This document shows positions 17,632-25,462 of a stretch of 64,000 nucleotides of DNA, piece by piece (positions within the stretch are counted from its first letter, which is position 1; every line of letters begins with the position of its first letter). Source of the stretch: Streptomyces sp. ISL-98. Lineage in GTDB: Bacteria; Actinomycetota; Actinomycetes; Streptomycetales; Streptomycetaceae. Below the pieces are notes generated by a model, which was not told where the DNA came from, did no database searches, and was given only the letters and a program-made list of their open reading frames with translations. Position numbers and translations under genes: made by a program. The stretch is taken from positions 1 to 64,000 of the forward strand of contig NZ_JAGGPB010000016.1 of assembly GCF_018614055.1 (NCBI RefSeq), read 5' to 3'.

Positions 17632-17674
17632 GTGCCACACAAGGGGAGTCGGGGGCTCCAATTGTGTGCGGCAC
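17632..17674 (+). promoter_or_regulatory. Hairpin in the leader of the APC permease
   Basis: GTGCC-ACACAA at 17632-17642 pairs with TTGTGTGCGGCAC at 17662-17674 (two-base bulge), and the loop holds a smaller GGAG/CTCC stem. It lies 27 nt before the permease start. It may be an operator or an mRNA structure. Confidence 0.4.
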
Positions 17675-17701
17675 ACCTCCGGAAGCAGTTGAGAAACAGG
17701 C

Positions 17702-19177
17702 ATGAACAACAACTCCGGCAGAGGGCTCCAGCCCAATGTCCTCGGCACCTTCGAAACGATCGTGATGGCCGTGGCGGGCAGCGCCCCCGCCTACTCGCTC
17801 GCCGCCACCACCGCCGTTCTCGTCGGCGCCGTCGGCCTGGCCGGCCCGGCCGCCCTCCTCTACTGCGCGATACCCATGCTCGGCATCGTCCTGGCCTTCG
17901 GCCGCCTCGGCCGTATCGACGTCAATGCGGGCGCCACGTACTCCTGGGTCGGCCGCACCCTGCACCCCTTCCTCGGCTTCATCAGCGGCTGGGCCCTCGT
18001 CGTCGCCGCGACGATCTTCATGGTCGCCGGGTCGCTTCCCGCAGGTCAGATGACGCTTTCCCTCTTCGACCCGGACCTCGCGTCGAACACCGCGCTCGCC
18101 ACCGCCGCCGGCGCCGGCTGGTTCCTGCTCATGCTCGGCGTCGTGCTCGGCGGCGCCCGGCTCTCCGCCCGCGCCCAGCTGGTCATCTCCGGCGTCGAGC
18201 TGGCGATCCTCGTCCTCTTCGCGTTCGGCGCGCTCCTCCACAAGGGCGCGGCGACCACCTTCGACTGGTCCTGGCTCGGCTTCAGCCACTTCGACGGCTT
18301 CTCCGGCTTCGCCGCCGGCACCCTGATCGCCGCGTTCTACTACTGGGGCTGGGACGTCACCAGCAACCTCAGCGAAGAGACCCGCAACAGCCGCAGGACC
18401 GCCGGACTCGCCTCGCTCGTCGGCGTCGGCATCGTCTTCCTGCTCTTCGTCGTCTTCACGATCGCCGTCAACGTCATCCTCACCAGCAAGCAGATCTCGG
18501 CGCACGACACGAACGTGCTGGCCCTCCTCGGCAGTGCGATCTGGCCCGGCGTCGGCGGCAAGCTCATGGTCCTGGCCGTGGTGCTCTCCACCATCGCCAC
18601 CCTCGAAACCACCCTGCTCCAGGTCACACGCTCACTCTTCGCGATGGGCCGCGACCGCACGATGCCGGCCGCACTCGGCGTCGTACACCGCCGCTGGAAC
18701 ACCCCCTGGGTGGCGATCGCCGTCGTCGGTACGGTCGCGCTCCTCCTCTTCGTCGCCTCGAACGCGCTCGGCTCGACCGAGGAGATCATGGCCGACGCCC
18801 TCTCCGCGATCGGCCTCCAGACAACCCTCTATTACGGGCTGGCCGGCCTCGCCGCCGTCGTCGCGTACCGCAAGACGCTGCTGACCTCCGTCAAGGACTT
18901 CGTCCTCGGCGGCGCCTGGCCGCTGCTCGGCTCGCTCTTCATGTTCAGCGTCTTCGCCGCCTCCCTCACCGAACTCAACGCGGCGGCCCTCGCGATCGGC
19001 CTCGGCGGCCTGGCGGCCGGAATCGTCCCGATGCTCTGGTACTGGCGCCGCGGCAGCGCGTACTACAGCCCCGCCAGACTCGACGCCACCCAGGCCATCC
19101 ACATCGACGACGCGCACGTCAACTCCAGCTCGGAGCGCAAGGATTACTCCGACGCGGGACTCCCCACCGACTTCTGA
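17702..19177 (+). CDS. APC-family amino acid permease
   Basis: 491 residues, about 12 membrane segments. The first helix shows the family glycine-rich motif (ETIVMAVAGSAPAYSLAATTA), followed by GRIDVNAGATYSWVGRTLHPFLGF and, in helix 6, AFYYWGWDVTSNLSEETRNSRR, all typical of APC transporters near the yfnA/ethanolamine groups. It imports amino acids or related amines by proton symport; the substrate is not readable. ATG 17702 follows GAAGCAGTTGAG. Its stop codon is part of a tandem 12-bp repeat. The TPR-like gene follows 62 nt later and may be co-transcribed. Confidence 0.88.
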   Translation: MNNNSGRGLQPNVLGTFETIVMAVAGSAPAYSLAATTAVLVGAVGLAGPAALLYCAIPMLGIVLAFGRLGRIDVNAGATYSWVGRTLHPFLGFISGWALVVAATIFMVAGSLPAGQMTLSLFDPDLASNTALATAAGAGWFLLMLGVVLGGARLSARAQLVISGVELAILVLFAFGALLHKGAATTFDWSWLGFSHFDGFSGFAAGTLIAAFYYWGWDVTSNLSEETRNSRRTAGLASLVGVGIVFLLFVVFTIAVNVILTSKQISAHDTNVLALLGSAIWPGVGGKLMVLAVVLSTIATLETTLLQVTRSLFAMGRDRTMPAALGVVHRRWNTPWVAIAVVGTVALLLFVASNALGSTEEIMADALSAIGLQTTLYYGLAGLAAVVAYRKTLLTSVKDFVLGGAWPLLGSLFMFSVFAASLTELNAAALAIGLGGLAAGIVPMLWYWRRGSAYYSPARLDATQAIHIDDAHVNSSSERKDYSDAGLPTDF

Positions 19178-19213
19178 ACCGACTCGTGAACCGACTCGTG
19201 AACCGACTTCTGA
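19166..19213 (+). repeat. Four tandem 12-bp copies spanning the permease stop codon
   Basis: ACCGACTTCTGA, ACCGACTCGTGA (twice) and ACCGACTTCTGA run head to tail from 19166. Each copy keeps the reading frame and holds its own TGA, so the last three codons of the gene (Thr-Asp-Phe-stop) have been duplicated three times as untranslated sequence. Confidence 0.9.
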
Positions 19214-19239
19214 CCGCACTCTGAGCAGGAGACGCTCCG

Positions 19240-20217
19240 ATGGCCGTACGCCGCCGCTTCTCATCGTCCGGCTCCGAGCCCGACTTCGACCCGGACTTCG
19301 GCGACCGCCCGCTGACCGAGGCCCGCCATGACATCGTTATCGGCCGCTGGCAGGGCGTACGCGATCTGCTGCACGCGACGGGCGACAACTGGCCCCTGCG
19401 CACGCACCGCCTGCGCCTCCTCTCGCACGTGGCCGCGGGCAGCACGGTGGCGGAGGCCTGGCGGTCCGCCGAGCCGGACAATCCGGACGCGGCGGTGCTG
19501 CGGGCCGCGACCGAAGTCGTACGCGTCTTCAACCAGGCCATCGACGCGGGCCGCGGCGCCGGCGTCGACCGCGCCCGCATCGACGTCGCCGTCATGGCCT
19601 GCCTGAGTGCGGCGGACGCGCGCCCCGCCGACCCGATGCCGTGGGTGTCGCTGCTGACCGTGGCGCGGCTGTACGGGGACGGGGTGGGCCGGGCCGAACT
19701 GCGCGACTGGTGGGAGGAGTTGCGGCGCCGCGACCCGTACAACATCGAGGCCCATGTGCAGCTCCTGCGCTACCACTCGGCGCGCTGGCACGGCACCCAC
19801 GGCCGTATGTACGACTTCGCCCGCGACGTGGCGGGCGCGGCCCCGGCCGGGTCGCCGCTGCCGGTGCTGGTGCAGATCGCCCGGGTGGAGGAGTACCGGT
19901 ACGTCGCCGCGGCGGCGCCCGGCCGCCCGGTGCGCGGCTTCGACCAGCACTGGCACCACGAACTCGCGGTGACGGAGGTACGCCGGACGCGGGAGCGCTG
20001 GCTGGGCGGCCGCACACCGGGCAGCCCCGTCGCCCCCGAGGAGGTCGGAGAGCTCAACTACCTTGCCCATGCCGCCTGTTACGCGGGTCTGCCGGACGAG
20101 GCGCGGGAGGTCTTCACGCTGCTGGGCCGGCGCGCGGCGCGGGTTCCGTGGTCGTACACGGGGGATGCGGCGGAACAGTTCAAGAGGTGGCGCCGGCAGA
20201 CGGGCGCCACCTCTTGA
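19240..20217 (+). CDS. Helical-repeat protein of unknown function (TPR-like)
   Basis: 325 residues, soluble and rich in helix-forming heptads. Several pairs of helices resemble degenerate tetratricopeptide repeats (for example WPLRTHRLRLLSHVAAGSTVAEAWRSAEPDNPDAAVLRAATEVVR). The first 25 residues are acidic and disordered. AGGAG lies before ATG 19240. The C-terminus is convergent with phoX, 24 nt apart. Length and composition match a conserved Streptomyces hypothetical; no enzymatic motif. Confidence 0.65.
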   Translation: MAVRRRFSSSGSEPDFDPDFGDRPLTEARHDIVIGRWQGVRDLLHATGDNWPLRTHRLRLLSHVAAGSTVAEAWRSAEPDNPDAAVLRAATEVVRVFNQAIDAGRGAGVDRARIDVAVMACLSAADARPADPMPWVSLLTVARLYGDGVGRAELRDWWEELRRRDPYNIEAHVQLLRYHSARWHGTHGRMYDFARDVAGAAPAGSPLPVLVQIARVEEYRYVAAAAPGRPVRGFDQHWHHELAVTEVRRTRERWLGGRTPGSPVAPEEVGELNYLAHAACYAGLPDEAREVFTLLGRRAARVPWSYTGDAAEQFKRWRRQTGATS

Positions 20218-20241
20218 TGACCTACTGAGCGTCAGCCGGGA

Positions 20242-22302
20242 TCAGACGCCGATGTTGCGGCCGTCCTTGCGGTAGACCGCGACGACCGACGGGCGCACGA
20301 GCTTGCCCGGTCCGTCCGGCCACGCCGACGCCGGCTTCTCGACGGACGCGCCGTCGATCTCGCCCGGGTGCTGCACCGAGACCAGCACCCGGCGGTCCTG
20401 GATGACCGGCCCGCAGGTCTCCGCGCCCTTCGGCACCGTCAGGAACTGCTTCAGCTCACCGCGCCGCTCGCCCCGCGTCGCCACGCCGAACAGGCCGTCG
20501 TGCGAGCCGAGCTGGTTGCCGTCCGTCGAGATCCACAGGTTGCCGTGCGGGTCGAAGGCGACATTGTCCGGGCAGGAGATGGGGCTGACCTTCTCCTTGG
20601 GGAAGCCCGCGAAGTACGTCGCCGGGTCCTCCGGGTCGCCCGCGACCAGGAAGAGCCGCCAGGCGAAGCCGTCCGAGGCGGGGTCGTCCCAGTGCTCGGC
20701 GAGCTCCAGGATCTGGCCGTGCTTGTTGAGGTTGCGCGGATTGGCCTCGTCGACGCCCGCCTTGCCGGGCTTGCCCCGGTCGGTGTTGTTCGTCAGCGCG
20801 ACGTACACCCGTCCCGTGCGGGGGCTCGGCTCGACGTCCTCGGGGCGGTCCATCTTGGTGGCGCCGACCTTGTCCCCGGCCAGGCGGGTGAAGACGTACA
20901 CCTCTTCGGCACTCATGCCGGGGACGTGCGAGGTGGTGCCGGTGGCGAGCGGGATCCAGACGCCGCTGCCGTCGAACTCGCCGTCGTTCGGGAGCTTGCC
21001 GGTGCCGTCGATCTCGCCGGGGGAGTCGCCGGTGATCTTGGCGACGTACAGCGTGCCCTCGTCGAGGAGGGTCAGGTTGTGCTCGCGGGCGGCCCGCGAG
21101 CTGCCCTTCTTCATCCGCTTCGACGAGACGAACTTGTAGAAGTAGTCGAAGCGCTCGTCGTCGCCCATGTAGACGACCGGGCGGCCGTCGGCGGTCAGGC
21201 GGGGCTGCGCGGCCTCGTGCTTGAAGCGGCCGAGCCCGGTGTGCTTGCGCGGCACCGAGTCCGGGTCGTACGGGTCGAGCTCGACGACCCAGCCCTGGCG
21301 GTGCGGCTCGTTCGGCTCCTGCTTGACGTCGAAGCGCTTGTCGAACAGCTCCCACTTGCGCTCGGTGGCGCCGGTGGCGATGCCGTACCGCTTGTCGGTG
21401 GCGCTGGAGCCGTTGGCGAAGTACTGGTTGAAGTTCTCCTCGCCGTGGAGGGTCGTGCCCCACGGGGTGGTGCCGCCGGCGCAGTTGTTGAGCGTGCCGA
21501 GGACCTTGGTGCCGGTCGGGTCGGCGGACGTCTTGAGCAGCGCGCTGCCCGCGGCGGGGCCCGTCAGCTTGAACTCGGACGTCGCGGTGAGGCGGCGGTT
21601 CAGGTGGTGGCGGGTGACCGGCGTGAGCTTGCCGGACTTGCGCTCCTCCTGGACGACCACGACGGACAGGCCGTGCGCGGCCCAGGCGATCTCGACCTGC
21701 TCGCGGGTCGGCTTGGCCGGGTCGTATCCCTTGAACATCAGGATCTCGTCCGTGTACTCGTGGTTGGCGACGAGTACCTGGCGGCCGTGATCGCTGTGCA
21801 GCGGGAGCAGGGAGAGGAAGTCGTTGTTGTAGCCGAACTGGCCGGCCTGCGCCTTGGCGGTCTGGTTGTCCGCGTCGAAGGCGGGCGCCCCGCGCAGGAT
21901 CGGTTCGCCCCAGCGGATGACGATGTTCTGCGCGTAGCCGTCGGGGACGGTCACGGCGTCGGTGGTGTTGGGCGCGACGGCGGCGAAGCGCAGCCCGCGG
22001 GCGGCGGTGGAGGTCGCGCCGGCCTGGGGCCTGCTGCGGACGTCGGCTGCGGCGGCCACGGCCTTCGGGGCGCCGGGGCCGGCGACGGCCGCGGTCCCGG
22101 CGGCAGCGGCGACGGTCACGACGGCGGCGGCGCGCATCATCGAGCGTCTTGACAGCGCGCCGGCTATGACGTCGCCGGCGTACTCGTTGTCGCTGGTGTT
22201 CGGGACCTCCTGGAAGCAGGCGTCTCCGCAGCGGTAACGACAGGTCAGCGCGGAGCGCCCACCCGAGTGCGGCGAGTTGAGCAGCGGCAGCAGATTGCGC
22301 AC
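20242..22302 (-). CDS. phoX: PhoX-family alkaline phosphatase (DUF839), Tat-exported
   Basis: 686 residues. A Tat-type leader with SRRSMMRAAAVVTVAAAAG lies at about residues 50-70, unusually far from the start, as is normal for this family. The mature part is a beta-propeller with Ca/Fe ligands in NNCAGGTTPWGTTLHGEENFNQYF, the DRPEDVEPSPRTGRVYVALTN segment and SCPDNVAFDPHGNLWISTDGN. It releases phosphate from organic esters outside the cell. GTG 22302 follows GGAGGGGTCC, and upstream codons lack family sequence. A PHO-box-like array about 100 bp upstream suggests PhoP control. Confidence 0.9.
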   Translation of the reverse strand: MRNLLPLLNSPHSGGRSALTCRYRCGDACFQEVPNTSDNEYAGDVIAGALSRRSMMRAAAVVTVAAAAGTAAVAGPGAPKAVAAAADVRSRPQAGATSTAARGLRFAAVAPNTTDAVTVPDGYAQNIVIRWGEPILRGAPAFDADNQTAKAQAGQFGYNNDFLSLLPLHSDHGRQVLVANHEYTDEILMFKGYDPAKPTREQVEIAWAAHGLSVVVVQEERKSGKLTPVTRHHLNRRLTATSEFKLTGPAAGSALLKTSADPTGTKVLGTLNNCAGGTTPWGTTLHGEENFNQYFANGSSATDKRYGIATGATERKWELFDKRFDVKQEPNEPHRQGWVVELDPYDPDSVPRKHTGLGRFKHEAAQPRLTADGRPVVYMGDDERFDYFYKFVSSKRMKKGSSRAAREHNLTLLDEGTLYVAKITGDSPGEIDGTGKLPNDGEFDGSGVWIPLATGTTSHVPGMSAEEVYVFTRLAGDKVGATKMDRPEDVEPSPRTGRVYVALTNNTDRGKPGKAGVDEANPRNLNKHGQILELAEHWDDPASDGFAWRLFLVAGDPEDPATYFAGFPKEKVSPISCPDNVAFDPHGNLWISTDGNQLGSHDGLFGVATRGERRGELKQFLTVPKGAETCGPVIQDRRVLVSVQHPGEIDGASVEKPASAWPDGPGKLVRPSVVAVYRKDGRNIGV

Positions 22303-22403
22303 GGACCCCTCCAAAGGTGCTGTACGGGCTGTTTCTCGGCGCGCCCTGCGCCGACATCGTGTCGGAATGTGTACGGGCGAGACGTTAGGGGCGTACGCCC
22401 GCG

Positions 22404-22436
22404 ATCCGGCGGACAGTGGGTTAACGCGGGGTGAAT
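22404..22436 (-). promoter_or_regulatory. PHO-box-like direct repeats upstream of phoX
   Basis: Read on the minus strand, three contiguous 11-nt units occur: ATTCACCCCGC (22426-22436), GTTAACCCACT (22415-22425) and GTCCGCCGGAT (22404-22414). Streptomyces PhoP binds 11-nt direct repeats of the type GTTCACCNNNN; the first two units match well, the third weakly. phoX is a known PhoP target in the genus. Confidence 0.6.
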
Positions 22437-22483
22437 GCGCGAGGGCCGAGCGGGAGTTGACCGGCCGGTTAGGCTCCACACCC

Positions 22484-22822
22484 ATGCGCGACGCTGCGAA
22501 CGACGTGGACCCCCCGGACCCTCTCCCTCCCAACTCCCTCACAGTGGATTTGCGCGGCGTGCCGCTCGACTCACTGGACGACTTCTGGGACGCGGTGGCC
22601 GGACCGTGCGGGCTGCCGGAGTGGTTCGGCCGGAATCTGGATGCCTGGTGGGACGTGATCGAGTCGCGTGGCGTCTCGGAAGTGATCGACGCACATGCCA
22701 TGTTGGTGGTACGCGCTGACGCGGCCGGTATCTTCGCGCCGGGGCGCCCGGAGGGGGCGCATCTGGCATCGGTGTTCGCCGACGCGAGCCGCGCGCGCCT
22801 GGAACTGGCGCGGCACGCCTGA
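22484..22822 (+). CDS. Barstar-family (barnase inhibitor-like) protein
   Basis: 112 residues. The barstar fold is indicated by LTVDLRGVPLDSLDDFWDAVAGPCGLPEWFGRNLDAWWDVI, matching helices 1-2 and the RNase-contact loop of barstar. Family members inhibit secreted or toxin RNases; no barnase-like gene is present in this window, so this is an orphan. Start at ATG 22484 is chosen to exclude an Arg-rich non-conserved extension; its ribosome binding site is weak. Divergent from phoX. Confidence 0.85.
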   Translation: MRDAANDVDPPDPLPPNSLTVDLRGVPLDSLDDFWDAVAGPCGLPEWFGRNLDAWWDVIESRGVSEVIDAHAMLVVRADAAGIFAPGRPEGAHLASVFADASRARLELARHA

Positions 22823-22935
22823 CCCTCCCGAAGATCAGCGGGAGCGGCCGCTAACCTTACGTGTCCGCCCTGGCCAGGGATCATCCCCCGGGTGCGGACG
22901 TGCATCGCACCCAACTCATGCGAAAGGCCTCGCCC

Positions 22936-24858
22936 ATGGGCATTCGGAGCTTGCTGCGCAAGGTGTTCGGACGCGATCGAGCGGAGAGCAACGAGCAGCC
23001 GCCGGCACGGGAGACCTCGGCGGCAGCTTCCGTTCCGTCCCAGGCCGAACGTACGCCGGAACCGGCCTCCGCGCCGGAAGCGGAATCTGCGCCGGAACGG
23101 ACCAAGGAGACGGTGGCTTCGGTCCCGGCTCCGGCCAAGAAGGACGAATCGGCGGCCGACAAGGACTCGCCGGCGCCCGAGAACCCGACTCCCACGGACA
23201 AGTCACCGGAGCGGGTGACGAACTCCTCGAAGCCAGGCATCGCATCGGACCTGGTGGCTGCGGCCTTCGACAACCCGACCCCGCCCCGCGCACAGACATC
23301 CCCCTCCACCCCGAACGTCCCAGCCCAGTCCACCCCGGCCACCCCACCGCCAACCCCGGTGGTCCCGGCCCAGGCAACCCCGACAAGGGACGACCCCCAC
23401 CCGGAACCGACCGCGAAGGCAGAACTGGCCGCCGCCGAAGCCGCGCCCGAGACGGACCCGGCAGCCGCCCCAGAAACGGTCGCCGCCGCAGGCGAAGCCG
23501 AGCCGAAGGCGGACACCGAGCCCGCAGCAGCCGACAGCGAGCCGGAGGCCAAGGCGGAGCCGGTCGCAGAGGCCGAGCCCCAGCCGGTCGTCGAGACGAA
23601 GACCGAGGCGGAGCCGGTCGCCGCCGCAGAGACGGTTGCCACCACCGAGCCGATCGCCGCCGCAGGCGCGGCCGACGCGGAGCTCGTAGCCGCCTCCGTT
23701 GAGAAGCCGGAGGCCAAGGCGGAGCCGGTGGCCGAGCCGAAGACCGACACGGAGCCGGTGGCCACCGAGCCGATCGCCGCAGCTGGCGAGGGTGAGGCCG
23801 AGGCCGTAGCAACTGCCGACGGCGAGGCGGAGGCCAAGGCTGAGCCGGTCGCAGAGCCCGAGCCCCAGCCGGTCGTCGAGACCAAGGCGGAGGTGGCGCC
23901 GGTCGACGCCGCAGGCGAGACGGTCACCAGCGCAGACGACGCCGAGCCGAAGGCCGAGGCCGTAGCCGCCGCCGACAGCGAGTCGGAGGGGCAAGACGAG
24001 ACCGAGCCGACCCCTGACGTAGAGCCCGAGCCGCTTGCTGCCGAGGCGCCCGCCTTGGCAAAGCCCGTCGCTGCGGCAGAGACCGAGGCCGCTGCCGAGC
24101 CGGTAGCCGCCGCAGTAGGCACCGCCGAGCCGGAGGCAGAGGCCGAGCCCGAGCCGGTCACCGCCGCTGCCGTCGCCGAGCCGGAGGCAGACGCCGAGCC
24201 CGGGGCCGCTGCCGCGCAAGGTGATGTCCTGGCGCGTGCGCCTCGGCTCGTTGCTCACTACGAGGCCGCCGGGGCCGCCCTCAAGGCCAAGGAGCTGGAC
24301 GGCGTCCGGGCCGACGTCTACCTCGTGCTCGACCGCTCCGGATCCATGCGGTCGTTCTACAAGGACGGCAGCGCCCAGCACCTCGCCGACCAGACGGTCG
24401 CACTCGCCGCGCACCTCACCGAGGACGCCGCCGTGCACGTCGTGTTCTTCTCGACCGACATCGACGGCACCGCCGACGTGAGCCTCACCGACCACGAGGG
24501 CCGTATCGACGCCGTCCACGCCGAGCTCGGGCACATGGGGCGTACGAGCTACCACCGTGCCGTCGAGGAAGTCGTCACGCACTACGAGAAGTCCGGCAGC
24601 GACAGGCCCGCCCTGGTCGTCTTCCAGACGGACGGTCCTCCCGACGCCAAGCAGCCCGCCAAGCAGGCGCTCGCCGAGGTCGCCGACAAGCCGCTGTTCT
24701 GGCAGTTCGTCGCGTTCGGCGAGCACGACGCGAAGGGCTTCGACTTCCTCAGGAAGCTGGACGTCCCCAACGCCGCATTCTTCCACGCGGGACCGGCCCC
24801 CCGCGAGGTCGCGGACGACGAGCTGTACGCACAGCTCGTCACCGGTCTGACCAGCTAG
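22936..24858 (+). CDS. TerF-like von Willebrand A protein with a long disordered arm
   Basis: 640 residues. Residues 1-17 ([17 protein letters not shown]) form a short basic amphipathic helix, as in other proteins of this group. Residues 18-427 are an Ala/Glu/Pro/Val-rich disordered region with repeated blocks such as [16 protein letters not shown] and TEPIAAAG. Residues 428-640 form a vWA domain like Ter[17 protein letters not shown] holds the DxSxS metal site, with further ligands in TSYHRA and QTDGPPD. Such domains mediate metal-dependent protein contacts in tellurium-type stress systems. ATG 22936 is the start beside the conserved helix. A strong hairpin follows the gene. Confidence 0.85.
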   Translation: MGIRSLLRKVFGRDRAESNEQPPARETSAAASVPSQAERTPEPASAPEAESAPERTKETVASVPAPAKKDESAADKDSPAPENPTPTDKSPERVTNSSKPGIASDLVAAAFDNPTPPRAQTSPSTPNVPAQSTPATPPPTPVVPAQATPTRDDPHPEPTAKAELAAAEAAPETDPAAAPETVAAAGEAEPKADTEPAAADSEPEAKAEPVAEAEPQPVVETKTEAEPVAAAETVATTEPIAAAGAADAELVAASVEKPEAKAEPVAEPKTDTEPVATEPIAAAGEGEAEAVATADGEAEAKAEPVAEPEPQPVVETKAEVAPVDAAGETVTSADDAEPKAEAVAAADSESEGQDETEPTPDVEPEPLAAEAPALAKPVAAAETEAAAEPVAAAVGTAEPEAEAEPEPVTAAAVAEPEADAEPGAAAAQGDVLARAPRLVAHYEAAGAALKAKELDGVRADVYLVLDRSGSMRSFYKDGSAQHLADQTVALAAHLTEDAAVHVVFFSTDIDGTADVSLTDHEGRIDAVHAELGHMGRTSYHRAVEEVVTHYEKSGSDRPALVVFQTDGPPDAKQPAKQALAEVADKPLFWQFVAFGEHDAKGFDFLRKLDVPNAAFFHAGPAPREVADDELYAQLVTGLTS

Positions 24859-24885
24859 CGCAAACGCGCAACGCGCAAACGCACA

Positions 24886-24976
24886 TCAGCCGGTCGGCAG
24901 CTTTACAGTGACGGCGGTGCCCCCCTCCGGGCCGGGCACCGCCGTCACTGTCGTCTCGCCTCCCGCCACTCGCCCC
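24886..24976 (-). pseudogene. C-terminal remnant of a sensor histidine kinase
   Basis: Just beyond the stop of the truncated response regulator, in another frame of the same strand, the sequence reads GGETTVTAVPGPEGG then TAVTVKLPTG and stop. This is what the last 25-30 residues of a histidine-kinase ATPase domain normally look like. The rest of the kinase and the DNA-binding half of the regulator are missing, which points to one deletion joining the two genes. The inverted repeat here encodes part of the same residues, so the resemblance could be partly chance. Confidence 0.4.
24905..24951. terminator. 17-bp inverted repeat between convergent genes
   Basis: ACAGTGACGGCGGTGCC (24905-24921) and its perfect inverse (24935-24951) flank a 13-nt loop. 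It sits between the ends of the vWA gene and the truncated response regulator and can stop transcription from both sides. It also overlaps the presumed histidine-kinase tail. Confidence 0.75.
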
Positions 24977-25348
24977 TCAGCCCCGCTCACCGCAACGGCG
25001 GCCGAGCGCACGGACCCGCGAGACCAGCTCGGGGAACCCGAACGGCTTGCCCAGATAGTCGTCGGCGCCCAGGTCCAGCCCCGCCACCCGGTCCTCCATG
25101 GCACTGGCGGCGGTCAGCATCAGGATCCGCGTACGGGAGGACCCTGCGACCAGCTTGCGCGCCACGTCGTCCCCGTGGACGCGCGGCAGATCGCGGTCGA
25201 GGACGATCACCTCGTAGTCGTGCAGCGCCAGGTAGGCCAGGGCGGCGTCCCCGCTGTAGACGGTGTCGACAGTGAAACCGGCCCGCCGCAGTCCGGTGGC
25301 CACCGCCTCGGCCAGTACCTCTTCGTCCTCGGCAACCAGTACCCGCAT
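24977..25348 (-). CDS. Truncated OmpR-type response regulator (receiver domain only)
   Basis: 123 residues. A full receiver domain is present: acidic pocket EDEE at 7-10, phospho-acceptor Asp51 (VIVLDRDLP), Thr79 and Lys101 (GKPF). The sequence then runs PELVSRVRALGRRCGERG and stops, exactly where OmpR-family regulators continue into their winged-helix domain. ATG 25348 has AGGAG nine bases upstream (GGAGGAGTCG). It is divergent from metG. It could still act as a stand-alone receiver, but the kinase-like tail next to it favours decay of a two-component pair. Confidence 0.75.
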   Translation of the reverse strand: MRVLVAEDEEVLAEAVATGLRRAGFTVDTVYSGDAALAYLALHDYEVIVLDRDLPRVHGDDVARKLVAGSSRTRILMLTAASAMEDRVAGLDLGADDYLGKPFGFPELVSRVRALGRRCGERG

Positions 25349-25462
25349 CTTCACCGACTCCTCCCAGGATCTGTCCTTGCTACGCGATCACAGGTTTCGC
25401 AAAGGTCTCCTCGGGATTTATGCGTGTGAGTGGATCACCCGCGGGCCGTTAGGATTTCGCCC

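Noticed and set aside
20368..22152. 594-codon plus-strand open frame
   Set aside because: Lies antisense within phoX; Arg/Val/Gly-rich shadow sequence without ribosome binding site or domain.
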